Assembly: GCA_003141795.1 (NCBI GenBank) | Contig: PLNO01000363.1 | Span: forward strand, 1-33,022 | From: Spirochaetaceae bacterium | Lineage (GTDB): Bacteria; Spirochaetota; Spirochaetia; SZUA-6; Fen-1364 | Direction of reading: 5' to 3' | Length of the DNA stretch: 33,022 nucleotides | The notes under the pieces: generated by a model | Database searches by the model: none | The model's input: the letters and a program-made list of their open reading frames with translations, nothing else | What the model was told of the DNA's origin: nothing | Program-made: the position numbers and the translations under genes | Part shown: positions 23,446 through 31,838 of the stretch, piece after piece | Layout of the letters: each line of letters starts with the position of its first letter | Numbering within the stretch: the first letter of the stretch is position 1

Positions 23446-24957
23446 TCATACCGCGAACTGGTCCCATACCGTGTCCAGGGCTTTGCAGAGCGCGGTGTAC
23501 TTGGCGAACTTCCCCTGGTACACGCGGTTTCTCTCCATGTCGGGGAGCACAGGCGGATTGACGCGCACCATGGCGCGCGCAGCCTCGGCGTAGTCCGCAA
23601 AAACGCCTGCCGCCACCGAGGCAGCCATGGCAGCGCCCATGGCGCCGAGCTCCTTGACCGCCGCCACCGTCTCGATGGGGAAACCGAGTACGTCGGCGAA
23701 CACCTGTACCCACACCGGCGAGTTGGTGGCGCCACCGGCCATGCGGATGGCGCTCGGGGCGCTGCGCACGGACAGGAGACGATCGATATGGGTCTTATGA
23801 GAGAATGCCACGCCCTCGAACAGCGCGCGCAGCATGTGCGCCTTGCCGTGGTACGTGGTGAGCCCCACGAAGCTCGCTTTTGCCAGCGGATGCATGTTTG
23901 ACCCGTAGAGAAAAGGAAGGTAGTAGACGTCGCATCGCGCGGGATCGACCGACGATACGAGGTCACCGATGTGGTCGTAGATCGTCATGCCCAGCGGGAC
24001 CTTCTCGTTCTCCATGCAGTTCTGTATGAGCCATTCCAGGTTGCCGGCGCTCGTCGCGCTGGACTCTTCGAGGAGGTAGTAGCCCGGGATCGCATAGAGT
24101 GAGTTCATCGCGATCTGAGTGCCCGTGATCGGCGTCCTGGAGATGAACTCGTTGATACTCCACGTGCCGGTGATCGTGCACAACTGCTGGGGGGAGACAA
24201 TCTCCATGGCAATGGCGCAGGCGTCGATATCGAACATACCCGCCGCCACGGGGGTGCCTTCGAGGAGACCCGTGAGACTCGAGGCCTCCGGGGTGATGCT
24301 GCCGCAATGGTCGGCAGAATAGCACAGAGGAGCGAGCGCATCGTAGACTTCCGCAATCCCCAGCTCCTTCAGCATGGCGCGGTCGAACCGGGCGTTCTTC
24401 ACGTCCATGAGTCCTGAACCCGAGATGTCGGTGGCCTCGGAGTAGGCCTTGCCCGTCAGGCGGAACCGGATGTAGTCCTTGACCGAGAAGACCCACCGGA
24501 TGTTGTCATAGACGGCGCGCTCGTGATCCTTCATCCACGCGAGGATCGACACGGGCTGGCACGCCATGAGCTGCTGGCAGAGCTGGGGATAGAGGCGATC
24601 GAAGGTGCCCTCCCGCTTCCACTTCTCGGGATACTGCCAGGCGCGATTGTCCGTGGAGACGATGCCGGGAAAGGCCGGTGCACCGTCCTTTCCCCACGCG
24701 TATAACCCTTTGCCGTGCCCGCACGCGCTGATCCCGATGATGTCCCCGGGGGAGACAGACGATGAGCCAAGCACGTCCCGCACGCACTCGCAGTTGCTCC
24801 GCCACAGCCCTTCCATGTCACGCTCGGTGTAGCCCGGCTTCGGCGTGAGAAGGGGGGTCTGTCGCGACGCGCTGGCAATCTCGTGCCCTTCCATGTCGAA
24901 GAGGGCGGCCTTGCTCACGGTACCGCCGTTGTCCAGACCGATGGCGTACTTCTTCAC
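23446..24957 (-). CDS. lyxK: FGGY carbohydrate kinase, L-xylulose kinase-like (LyxK)
   Basis: 503 residues from GTG 24957, with GGAG nine bases upstream and the protein opening directly with the first phosphate motif (GLDNGGTVSKAALFD). Similarity to LyxK is visible in PGYTERDMEGLW, ISACGHGKGLYAW and STDNRAW. The catalytic Asp lies in AGMFDIDACAIAM; the second phosphate motif is GTWSINEF and the adenosine motif GGATNSPVW. It phosphorylates a ketopentose, probably L-xylulose, with ATP in the cytoplasm. Other L-ketoses or D-xylulose cannot be excluded. The neighbouring UlaE-type epimerase uses L-xylulose-5-phosphate, which supports the L-form. The GntR gene lies 47 bases upstream. Confidence 0.85.
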   Translation of the reverse strand: MKKYAIGLDNGGTVSKAALFDMEGHEIASASRQTPLLTPKPGYTERDMEGLWRSNCECVRDVLGSSSVSPGDIIGISACGHGKGLYAWGKDGAPAFPGIVSTDNRAWQYPEKWKREGTFDRLYPQLCQQLMACQPVSILAWMKDHERAVYDNIRWVFSVKDYIRFRLTGKAYSEATDISGSGLMDVKNARFDRAMLKELGIAEVYDALAPLCYSADHCGSITPEASSLTGLLEGTPVAAGMFDIDACAIAMEIVSPQQLCTITGTWSINEFISRTPITGTQIAMNSLYAIPGYYLLEESSATSAGNLEWLIQNCMENEKVPLGMTIYDHIGDLVSSVDPARCDVYYLPFLYGSNMHPLAKASFVGLTTYHGKAHMLRALFEGVAFSHKTHIDRLLSVRSAPSAIRMAGGATNSPVWVQVFADVLGFPIETVAAVKELGAMGAAMAASVAAGVFADYAEAARAMVRVNPPVLPDMERNRVYQGKFAKYTALCKALDTVWDQFAV

Positions 24958-25004
24958 GTGCAGGACTCCTTCGAAGATTTGCTTCGTGCCCGGAATGCTT
25001 TTCT

Positions 25005-25703
25005 TTACCGTAACCCCACGGCCTTGCGGATTGCCGGTGCCGAGATCAACCTCAGCGGGGCGTGAGACTGCAGGTTGTAGAAGAAATCGAGCGCGGCCTT
25101 CTTGCAGTTCTCGATATGGGAGCGAAGAGCGTCCTGCGCGTCGTCGATTCTCCGTTCGAGCAGGAGGTTGACGACCTCGAGATGCTCCTGGCATGCGTCG
25201 TGGATTTTCAATTCGTTCTGGCCGCTGGAGATGATGACCCGCGTATTTTCGTCGAACACCTTGCGCATCATGTCGATGATGAAACGGTTACCGCAGTGCT
25301 CGATGATGAACAGATGCATCGTCGTGTCGAGGCGGAAATCCGCCCGCACTCCCTTCACTTCGCCGAGGAACTTCCTGCGGAAGTCCAGAAGGTCCTCCTC
25401 GGGGAGAGACGGCCCCGCCATGCGCAGCGCCACGGGCTCGACCTCAAGCCGCACCTGGAAGATCTGGCGCACGTCGTTCAGCGAGATGTCGGTCACGTAG
25501 ATCCCCTTCTTGGGGAGAATGCGGATGTAGCCTTCCTGCTCGATGCGATTCAGGGCTTGTCGGATCGGCGTGCGGCTGAACCCCAGGGTCGCGGAGAGCT
25601 GGGCCTCGTTGAGCATCGTTCCTGACTTGTACTCGCAGTTGATCAGTTTTTCGCGCAGCGTGAAATACGCCACGTCTTTCAGGTTCTGGTTTGCTTTCGC
25701 CAC
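25005..25703 (-). CDS. GntR-family regulator with FCD ligand domain
   Basis: 232 residues from GTG 25703, which has GGAGCAGG upstream; longer versions would run through the promoter. The N-terminal winged helix has VAYFTLREKLINCEYKSGTM, LNEAQLSATLGFSRTPIRQA and a wing EQEGYIRILPKKGIYV. The helical FCD domain follows, with metal/ligand residues in DTTMHLFIIEHCGNRF and HLEVVNLLLERRIDDAQDAL. It is the first gene of the kinase operon and very likely regulates it in response to a sugar acid or sugar phosphate. A palindrome overlaps its own -10 box, which suggests autoregulation. Confidence 0.93.
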   Translation of the reverse strand: MAKANQNLKDVAYFTLREKLINCEYKSGTMLNEAQLSATLGFSRTPIRQALNRIEQEGYIRILPKKGIYVTDISLNDVRQIFQVRLEVEPVALRMAGPSLPEEDLLDFRRKFLGEVKGVRADFRLDTTMHLFIIEHCGNRFIIDMMRKVFDENTRVIISSGQNELKIHDACQEHLEVVNLLLERRIDDAQDALRSHIENCKKAALDFFYNLQSHAPLRLISAPAIRKAVGLR

Positions 25704-25737
25704 TCTAAATACCTGCTCCGTTTGTAGGTACGTGAAG

Positions 25738-25765
25738 AATACAACATGTATCGTGAATTTGTCAA
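25738..25765 (-). promoter_or_regulatory. Promoter and operator of the GntR-kinase operon
   Basis: On the minus strand TTGACA (25760-25765) and TGTATT (25738-25743) with a 16-base spacer. The palindrome ATACA-ACA-TGTAT (plus strand, 25739-25751) covers the -10 box, a suitable place for GntR repression. Wider arms TTGTA/TACAA continue into the leader. Confidence 0.6.
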
Positions 25766-25788
25766 GACGCGGGTCGCCCGATGAGGAT

Positions 25789-25803
25789 GCCACGCCTCGT
25801 GGC
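25789..25803. terminator. Short GC hairpin after the cupin-like gene
   Basis: GCCACG-CCT-CGTGGC, a perfect six-base stem with a three-base loop, 22 bases beyond the cupin stop and just upstream of the GntR promoter. It has no T-run, so termination would be weak or Rho-dependent. It may separate the HAAT operon from the GntR operon. Confidence 0.3.
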
Positions 25804-25824
25804 GCGCCGCAGCGAGGGCGGGGA

Positions 25825-26301
25825 TCACATCCTCTTCTTCAAGTCCTCCAGGGTCAGCGGCGCGCCCCAGTCCTTTCCCTCCCTCAATCGGCGGGAGTAC
25901 TCGGCGGTCAGGGAAATATCCATGAACAGGATCGGGGAATCGACCCTCGTGAAGTTGAGCGGGCAGTGCACGAGCCCCCGGGGGATGAATATCGTCGAGG
26001 CGGACGTGATGACGTGCTTCTCCATCTCCTCGCCGAAGGAGAACTCGATCTCAGCGTGGAAGTCGAAGAAGTCAAAAGGATTGGCGCCGAGGAAGCATAC
26101 GATCTGGTCGAAATCGTGCTTCATGATCTCTGTCTCCATAAACCAGGGCTCCGTGATGCACGAGCACCCCAGCGTCATGCCCATCCCTTCGAGGTTCTGG
26201 AGTCCACGGACGCCGAAGATCGGGAGTGTCTGCCGCTCGGGAACCATCACGAGCCCCCTCGGCTCATGGACGATGTACTTGCCGTATTTGCCTTCGCTCA
26301 T
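25825..26301 (-). CDS. Small cupin-like protein
   Basis: 158 residues from ATG 26301, with GGAGG eight bases upstream. The sequence predicts a single beta barrel: KHDFDQIVCFLGANP, EIEFSFGEEMEKHVITSAST, IFIPRGLVHCPLNF and VDSPILFMDISL. These follow the order of cupin motifs, with His/Glu/His candidates for a metal site but no classical full motif. No signal peptide. It starts one base after the amidohydrolase stop, so the two are tightly coupled and probably act on the same compound. The N-terminus MSEGKYGKYI repeats the pattern of the 29-codon ORF at 29248-29337. Exact function unknown. Confidence 0.8.
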   Translation of the reverse strand: MSEGKYGKYIVHEPRGLVMVPERQTLPIFGVRGLQNLEGMGMTLGCSCITEPWFMETEIMKHDFDQIVCFLGANPFDFFDFHAEIEFSFGEEMEKHVITSASTIFIPRGLVHCPLNFTRVDSPILFMDISLTAEYSRRLREGKDWGAPLTLEDLKKRM

Positions 26302-26302
26302 T

Positions 26303-27244
26303 TCACGCGCCTCCCTCCAGGCGATATGCAACCAGGGCGTTTTGAAAGAACATCATTTCCTTCTGTGCCTCTGTGAAGACGTCGGACCGTGCAAACATGT
26401 CTACCAGCTGTCGATACGTCGCGAAACAGAGCGTTCCCGGAATGTCCGACCCCCAGATGAGCTTCTCCCCACCGTGCCGGGAGAGAAACTCCTGCGTGAT
26501 CGCGACTGCGCAACCGTACGGATACGCCTCGTCCTGGTAGAGGGCCGCAAGCGCGGAGACGTCGAACCACAGGTTTCGATGGACGGCGAGCGCGGTCATC
26601 TGTTTCCATCTCTCGTGATCGGCCGCGTTCTTTTCGAGCCCCGGGTACGGGAACCCTAGGTGACAGATGACGAAGTTGACGCGCCCGAATGCCGGCACGA
26701 TCTTTTCCAGCGCCTCCACCTGGTATCCCCGACTTCCTATGCGGCTGGGATCGATTGTCACCGTGAGCCCGAGCGCGTCCGCCTTTGCCCAGATCTTCAT
26801 GAACAGCGGGGAGTCCAATCGCAGATCCGGGTACATGCCGCAGAAGCCCACACCTTCGGACAACTCGAACTTCAGTACCGACAGGCCCTGCTCCGCGTAC
26901 CGTTGCATGTCCGCGAGGCACCCCTCGTCTGCGGGGTCGATCAGCATGGCTCCAGCGAGCCTGTCCGGGTGCCGCTTGACCGCGGCCACGATGTCCTCAT
27001 TCAGGAAGCCGTACAACGGTCCTTGCATGAGGACGCTCTTCTCGACGGAGATGTTGTCCATAACGCGTATCAGCGTCTCCACGTCGAAGACGCTGTCAGC
27101 GCAATAGTCGGGCATGAACTGATAGACGCTCCCGTTCGGCAGGCGTGCACGGCCGTATCTCTCGAACCGGACCCCGTTCCCGCCCCGATTGAAGGTGAGA
27201 TGTCCGGGCACGACGTGGACGTGGGCGTCGATGATCCTCTCCAT
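26303..27244 (-). CDS. Metal-dependent amidohydrolase (amidohydrolase 2 / ACMSD-like group)
   Basis: 313 residues. The TIM-barrel hydrolase/decarboxylase family (COG2159) is shown by the N-terminal metal motif IIDAHVHV, a central His in VICHLGFPYPG and the C-terminal Asp in IWGSDIPGT. FKIW-type helices and the MFFQNA end segment are also typical. Members include non-oxidative aryl decarboxylases and lactonases (LigI, LigY-like, ACMSD); which reaction applies cannot be read. Ribosome site GGGAGGG precedes ATG 27244. It lies 23 bases after the 2-hydroxyacid dehydrogenase and one base before the cupin gene. Confidence 0.88.
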   Translation of the reverse strand: MERIIDAHVHVVPGHLTFNRGGNGVRFERYGRARLPNGSVYQFMPDYCADSVFDVETLIRVMDNISVEKSVLMQGPLYGFLNEDIVAAVKRHPDRLAGAMLIDPADEGCLADMQRYAEQGLSVLKFELSEGVGFCGMYPDLRLDSPLFMKIWAKADALGLTVTIDPSRIGSRGYQVEALEKIVPAFGRVNFVICHLGFPYPGLEKNAADHERWKQMTALAVHRNLWFDVSALAALYQDEAYPYGCAVAITQEFLSRHGGEKLIWGSDIPGTLCFATYRQLVDMFARSDVFTEAQKEMMFFQNALVAYRLEGGA

Positions 27245-27267
27245 GATGCCCTCCCGCGCAGATCTCC

Positions 27268-28266
27268 CTATCGTCCCCTCCCCGCGTTGCGCTTGTAGTC
27301 GGGATTGAGGATGTGCTTCGATTCCTTCCCGCCGAAGAAATCCGCCGCGATGTCGATCGCCATCTGATACACGCGCCAGAGTGACTCGAAGGTCTGGCTG
27401 GAAACATGAGGAGTCAGGACGATGTTGTCCAGCTTCAACAGGGGGGAATCCAGGGGGAGCGGCTCCTGAGCATAGACGTCGAGCCCCGCTCCCGCGATCC
27501 TGCCGGCCGACAGCGCCTCGTAGAGCGCCTGCTCGTCGATGATCTTGCCCCGAGCCGTGTTTACGATCACCGCCGTCGGCTTCATGCGCGAGAGCAATCG
27601 GGCGTCGACGAGGTTGTGGGTTTCTTTCCCATAGGGGAGATGGAGGCTGATGGCGTCAGAAACCGAAAACAATCCCTCCAGGTCGAGCAGCTCGACCCCC
27701 ATTTCGCGCATGAGCTCCTTGCGCGGGAACGGATCGTAGGCAACGACGCGACAGTCGAAGCCCTTGAACAGCCCGGCAAGGGCCTGGCCAATTGCACCGA
27801 ACCCCACGATTCCGAGGGTGCCCTGGATCGTCTCGTGGGTGACCTTTTTCCCCCACTCGCCTGTTTCGACGCACCGCTGGTTCAGGCGCAACTGTCGTCG
27901 CGACGCCATGATGAGGGACAACGCCATCTCGGCGACTCCCAGTGTATTGGCCCCCGTCGTTCGCGCGATTGCGATCCCGTGACGGGAGGCTGCCTCGAGG
28001 TCCACCTTGTCGTAGCCGACGCCGAATCGGACCAGGATGCCGCAAGAGTCGCGGACTTCCTTGAAGATCTCCTCTCCATAGGGTTCCACGTCGATGATGC
28101 CCGCATCCGATTCCCGCAAAAGCGCAATCACGCTCCTGCGATCAAAGGGCACCTGAGGAGCCCAGCGATAGAGCACCCCCAGCGACGCCGCGTAGTCATC
28201 CGCCTTCCTGTTCAGCTCGATGAAAGCCTCGGACCGATCGCCGAAGAAAGAGACGATCTTCTTCAT
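27268..28266 (-). CDS. D-isomer-specific 2-hydroxyacid dehydrogenase
   Basis: 332 residues from ATG 28266 (GGGAGGG upstream; an earlier ATG ten codons away is not needed). The NAD-binding core has GIVGFGAIGQALAG and an acidic residue at the end of the next strand (AYDPF), favouring NAD. The catalytic triad is present: Arg in VRFGVGYDKV/NTARGKIID, Glu in YAQEPLP and His in TPHVSSQT. It converts a 2-oxoacid to a D-2-hydroxyacid or the reverse, as in SerA/VanH/GhrB relatives. It lies between the lyase and the amidohydrolase in one transcription unit, so a 2-oxoacid is expected in the pathway. Confidence 0.92.
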   Translation of the reverse strand: MKKIVSFFGDRSEAFIELNRKADDYAASLGVLYRWAPQVPFDRRSVIALLRESDAGIIDVEPYGEEIFKEVRDSCGILVRFGVGYDKVDLEAASRHGIAIARTTGANTLGVAEMALSLIMASRRQLRLNQRCVETGEWGKKVTHETIQGTLGIVGFGAIGQALAGLFKGFDCRVVAYDPFPRKELMREMGVELLDLEGLFSVSDAISLHLPYGKETHNLVDARLLSRMKPTAVIVNTARGKIIDEQALYEALSAGRIAGAGLDVYAQEPLPLDSPLLKLDNIVLTPHVSSQTFESLWRVYQMAIDIAADFFGGKESKHILNPDYKRNAGRGR

Positions 28267-28300
28267 CCCCGATATCCCTCCCGCCGCCACAGCCATGCCT

Positions 28301-29245
28301 CTACAGCCTGTCTTCGATGTCTGTCCGGACGAATCCCTCCGGGTAGTCCTCGACGTCGTTTCCCACGATCGTGTAGTCCTTGTTCTTCCGCGTGAACCTC
28401 TGCTCGAGCTTCATATATGACTGCGGGTCGAATAGGGGCGTCGCGCTCGGCCCGGGAATCCCCGTGGCGTCTTTCTTGTCGCACGTATAGAGGCAATCCA
28501 GCTGCGCGAAATTGCGTTTCCCGTGCTCGAGCATCCCGTCCATTGCGGCCTTAAGGAGGTAGTGCATGGTCATGAATTTGAAGCCAAGGGGATAGATCTG
28601 GTCGACCGTCACCTCGGGTACGCCGTTCTTCCCCGCCACGTCGGGATACATCTTCCAGCCCGGCACCGTCTTCGCGATGTAGGTTGCGTCCTTGAGGTTG
28701 GACAGCCTCACCACGGTCGTCATGTCGGCGCCCAGCTCGACAGCCCTCGCGCAGCGTGCGCAGCCTTCGGCCAGCTCTTTGGCCGGGTTCGCGTTGGTGC
28801 GGGCAATGAGTATGCAATCGGTGCCGCGGAGCGCTGCGACAGCCGCCTCCACCTTGGCGTAATACTGTTCGCGCGGGAGCAGGCCCGTGGTTTCCTCCAT
28901 GTCGCTCGAATCCTCCAGCTGCACGGCCTGCGCTCCGGCCCTGGCCAGCCGCCTGCATGTCCTGTAGACCGCAAGCGGACCGCCGTACCCGTCCTCGATG
29001 TCCACCGCGAGGGCCAGGGGCGATGTCTCGCTGAGACGGCTCACGATCCATTCGATGTCCGTGAGATTCGTGAAACCGTAGTCGACGACCCCGTTCATGG
29101 CGAGGGACAGCTCGCCGCCGCTGAGCATTGCCGCCTTGAAGCCGACCATCTCCACGGCCCGCGCCGAGGCGCAGTCATAGATGCAGGGTGCCACGATGCA
29201 GCTCGTGGCCGATTTCAGGAGCGCTCGCAGGCTCGTTCGCGCCAT
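28301..29245 (-). CDS. Isocitrate lyase/PEP mutase-family enzyme
   Basis: 314 residues. Family motifs are clear: CIYDCASARAVEMVGFKAAMLSG near the start, the Mg-binding ALAVDIEDGYGG (about residues 75-90) and AVQLEDSSD, then ILIARTNA. The KKCGH active-site loop of true isocitrate and methylisocitrate lyases is replaced by LEDSSDMEETTG, so it is more like oxaloacetate decarboxylases, 2,3-dimethylmalate lyase or phosphonopyruvate hydrolases. It cleaves or decarboxylates a 2-hydroxy or 2-oxo diacid. The C-terminal part (FTRKNKDYTIVGNDVEDYPE) is not familiar to me. The start ATG 29245 uses a GGAGGG site inside the end of the small ORF upstream. Confidence 0.88.
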   Translation of the reverse strand: MARTSLRALLKSATSCIVAPCIYDCASARAVEMVGFKAAMLSGGELSLAMNGVVDYGFTNLTDIEWIVSRLSETSPLALAVDIEDGYGGPLAVYRTCRRLARAGAQAVQLEDSSDMEETTGLLPREQYYAKVEAAVAALRGTDCILIARTNANPAKELAEGCARCARAVELGADMTTVVRLSNLKDATYIAKTVPGWKMYPDVAGKNGVPEVTVDQIYPLGFKFMTMHYLLKAAMDGMLEHGKRNFAQLDCLYTCDKKDATGIPGPSATPLFDPQSYMKLEQRFTRKNKDYTIVGNDVEDYPEGFVRTDIEDRL

Positions 29246-29247
29246 GG

Positions 29248-29337
29248 CTATTTCCCTCCCTCGGACCAGTCCACCATGTCCCGCACTTCCTTCGGCAGCA
29301 TCTGCGGGAAGTATTTTCCGTACTTTGTTTCAACCAT
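29248..29337 (-). CDS. 29-residue small ORF with KYGKY motif, upstream of the lyase gene
   Basis: ATG 29337 has an excellent AAGGAG site nine bases upstream, and the frame ends with TAG at 29248-29250, two bases before the lyase start. The peptide begins MVETKYGKYFPQMLPKE and ends DWSEGGK. The first ten residues match the cupin-like protein of the same operon (MSEGKYGKYI). It is either a genuine small protein, a leader coupling translation to the lyase (its last codons contain the lyase ribosome site), or the surviving N-terminus of a truncated cupin paralogue. The upstream gap 29338-29434 holds no other gene. Confidence 0.5.
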   Translation of the reverse strand: MVETKYGKYFPQMLPKEVRDMVDWSEGGK

Positions 29338-29434
29338 TCTACCAATCTCCTTGTGCAAAGCTCGTATGCTAGCGCTTCTGCGTTCAAAAAGCGAACCGAC
29401 CGTCGTTACCACGCCTGTGAATCTTCGGCAGCGC

Positions 29435-30133
29435 TCACGCCCCCAGGTACTTGAGAAGGGTCGCTTGCGGAATATCCTTCGTTGTGCCGCTGTACACGAC
29501 GTGTCCCTTTTCGAGGATGTAGCAGCGGCTGGCAACCGCAACGGCGAACTTGACGCTCTGCTCGGCCAGCAGGATCGACACGCCCGTACGGCGCAGCTCC
29601 CCGATCACTTCCTCCAGCTCCTTGACGATGAAGGGCGCGAGTCCTTCGCAGATCTCGTCCATCAGCAGCGTCGTGGGGTTCTGCATCAGGCCACGGGCGA
29701 CTGCGAGCATCTGCTGCTCTCCGCCGCTGAGGCTCTTTCCCGCGAAGCTCTGCCTTTTTTTGAGGACCGGGAACAGCTCGTAGATCCTTCCCAGGTTCCA
29801 GCCCGACTTCTCGTCCTTTGCGCGGCGCTCCCCGATGACGAGGTTCTCCCTGACGCTGAGGTTCGGGAAGATGTGACGTCCCTGCGGGATGTAGGCGATG
29901 CCAAGGCGATTGATCTCGTAGGAATGCAGTCCGCCGATCTCCGCGCCGTTGAATCGGATGTGGCCGCTGCGCGGCTTCAGCATTCCCATGATCGTCTTCA
30001 GCGTCGTCGTCTTTCCAACGCCGTTGCGGCCGAGCACGCACACCGTCTCGGCTGAGTCCACCGAGAGGTCGATGCCGAAGAGGACCTGACTCATGTCGTA
30101 GCTTGCCGTGAGTCGCTCTGTCTCGAGTGTCAT
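29435..30133 (-). CDS. livF: Branched-chain amino-acid-type ABC transporter ATPase (LivF)
   Basis: 232 residues, the usual LivF length. Walker A is GRNGVGKTT (about residues 35-43), the Q-loop lies in GIAYIPQGRHIFP, the signature is LSGGEQQMLAVARGL, and Walker B is TLLMDEICEGLAP, the Liv-specific form. It powers the HAAT importer together with LivG. The start overlaps the livG stop by four bases (ATGA). The imported ligand is probably an organic acid or aromatic rather than an amino acid, given the enzymes that follow (inference). Confidence 0.93.
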   Translation of the reverse strand: MTLETERLTASYDMSQVLFGIDLSVDSAETVCVLGRNGVGKTTTLKTIMGMLKPRSGHIRFNGAEIGGLHSYEINRLGIAYIPQGRHIFPNLSVRENLVIGERRAKDEKSGWNLGRIYELFPVLKKRQSFAGKSLSGGEQQMLAVARGLMQNPTTLLMDEICEGLAPFIVKELEEVIGELRRTGVSILLAEQSVKFAVAVASRCYILEKGHVVYSGTTKDIPQATLLKYLGA

Positions 30134-30873
30134 ACTATCTTCTCACCGAGGTAGGTGTCCTGGACCAGCTTGTTGTCCTTGATGCGCGCGGGGGTGTCCG
30201 AGGCGATGACCGCGCCCTGATGCATGACGGTGATCTCATCCGCGTAGTTGAACACGATGTCCATGTCGTGCTCGATGAAGAGGATCGTCAACCCGCGCTC
30301 GGCGGCCAGCCTCTTGATGAGAAGCATGACCTCATTCCCCTCGGAGCGCGATACTCCGGCCGTCGGCTCATCGAGCAGGAGCAGTGACGGGTGCAACCCG
30401 AGGGTGATCCCGATCTCCAACCGGCGCTGATCGCCGTAGGAGAGGTACCCCGCGGTCTCACCGGTCATCGACGCCAGACCGATGGATTCCAGTATCCCCT
30501 GGACCTCGTCGGCAAGGACTTTCTTGCCCGAGGAGACCATATTGAAGGTCTTCTTCCCCTTGCTGATGCACGCGATCTGGATGTTCTCGAATGCCGTCAG
30601 CGCTGGAAAGAGCTTACTGACCTGGAAGCACTTGCCGATCCCCATGCGCACGATCGTGTAGGACGGGGCCCAGGTGATCTCCTTGTCCCTGAAGTACACG
30701 TGACCGGCGCTGGCAGGCGTGCGATTCGTGATGAGGTCCAGCAGGGTCGTCTTGCCCGCCCCGTTGGGGCCGATGATCGCGCGGATCTGCCCGTCGGGCA
30801 GATCGAGACTGACATTGTTCACCGCGCGCAGCGATCCGAAATCCCTGGTCAAACCGTCCGTTCTCAGGATCAT
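30130..30873 (-). CDS. livG: Branched-chain amino-acid-type ABC transporter ATPase (LivG)
   Basis: 247 residues from ATG 30873 (GGGAGA upstream). Walker A is GPNGAGKTT, the Q-loop is in GIGKCFQVSKLFP, the signature is LSYGDQRRLEIG, and Walker B is LLLLDEPTAGVSRSE, followed by the H-loop IEHDMD. The Tyr-Gly-Asp form of the signature and the Phe-Gln context are typical of the LivG group. It pairs with LivF. It overlaps livM by four bases at its start and livF by four at its end. Confidence 0.94.
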   Translation of the reverse strand: MILRTDGLTRDFGSLRAVNNVSLDLPDGQIRAIIGPNGAGKTTLLDLITNRTPASAGHVYFRDKEITWAPSYTIVRMGIGKCFQVSKLFPALTAFENIQIACISKGKKTFNMVSSGKKVLADEVQGILESIGLASMTGETAGYLSYGDQRRLEIGITLGLHPSLLLLDEPTAGVSRSEGNEVMLLIKRLAAERGLTILFIEHDMDIVFNYADEITVMHQGAVIASDTPARIKDNKLVQDTYLGEKIV

Positions 30874-31835
30874 CTGGAGTCTCCCGGAGGCAGCGCCTTC
30901 CCGTTGCCCCGCGCGGAACGCGCGGCGTCCTTCCTCTTCCCCAGTATCCCGCCACGGAAGGCGAGCACGCATCCGATGATGATCACGCCAAGGATGCCCT
31001 GCCACAGGTACGTGTAATTGGAAACCTCAGTGACGATGATCGTGGTAATAGCCGCACCGATCGTGGGTCCCACGAACGTGTACATTCCGCCGATCAGACA
31101 CATCATCAATCCCTGGGTCGACAACAGGACGCTCGTGTAAGCGGGAAACGCGCCTCCGTTCAACATCGCCAGCAGGATCCCGGCGATGGAAGTGAAGAAG
31201 CCGCTGATGGTGAAGATCACGAGCTGGAATCTCTTGATGTCGATGCCGAGGAATCTCAGTCGTTCCTCGTTCTCCCGAAGCCCTTGGGCCATTTGAGCGA
31301 AGGGAGACGTCATGATCCTCCGCATGAGCGCGTAACAGATCAGCACGACGACGAGAACGAAGAGATTGAAGGCGACACTGTGGGTGAGAAAGGCGGGGCG
31401 AATCGGCCCCGCTATGCCGGCGTCGCCACCGATGGCAAGCCATTTGTTCACCACGGTGTAGAGGAGAATGTTGAAGCCCATGTGGAGCAACCCGAAAGTC
31501 ATGGATTCACCCCGCAAGCAGAGAAACCCGATGACGATGTTGATGACAATGGAAAGGGCCAGGGCGGCGACAACGGCCAGCCCCAAGGGGAAGGCGAACC
31601 TCACGAACAGAAGGGTATAGGCGTATGCGCTGAAGCCCAGGAACATGGACTGCCCCAGGGGCAGCATGCCCGCGTACCCCACCTCGATGTTGATGGCGGT
31701 CGCGAACAGGGCCATGATCAAGATCTTGGTCAGAAGGTCTGTCCAGGTCCCCGGCAACAGGAAGGGGAGGCAGACCAGGGCAATGACGACCAGAGCAGTG
31801 CCGACGAAAGCTCGATTTCGGTATGTCCACTGCAC
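30870..31835 (-). CDS. livM: Branched-chain amino-acid-type ABC transporter permease (LivM)
   Basis: 321 residues from GTG 31835, three bases after the livH stop. About eight to ten membrane helices are expected. INIEVGYAGMLPLGQSMFLGFSAYAYTLL is the LivM hallmark (GYAGxLxxGQxxFxGxGAY), and GLRENEERLRFLGIDIKRFQ is the ATPase-contact loop. After the last helix a polar, basic tail of about 25 residues remains in the cytoplasm. It forms the membrane channel with LivH. Confidence 0.94.
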   Translation of the reverse strand: MQWTYRNRAFVGTALVVIALVCLPFLLPGTWTDLLTKILIMALFATAINIEVGYAGMLPLGQSMFLGFSAYAYTLLFVRFAFPLGLAVVAALALSIVINIVIGFLCLRGESMTFGLLHMGFNILLYTVVNKWLAIGGDAGIAGPIRPAFLTHSVAFNLFVLVVVLICYALMRRIMTSPFAQMAQGLRENEERLRFLGIDIKRFQLVIFTISGFFTSIAGILLAMLNGGAFPAYTSVLLSTQGLMMCLIGGMYTFVGPTIGAAITTIIVTEVSNYTYLWQGILGVIIIGCVLAFRGGILGKRKDAARSARGNGKALPPGDSR

Positions 31836-31838
31836 CTT

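Noticed and set aside
22377..23966. A 529-residue protein covering the FG-GAP-like gene and part of the kinase gene
   Set aside because: The first ~180 residues are an Arg/Ser/Pro-rich shadow of the kinase in another frame.
25005..25793. GntR protein starting at 25793
   Set aside because: That frame would run through a TTGACA/TGTATT promoter and the added residues are atypical; GTG 25703 has a ribosome site and the usual N-terminus.
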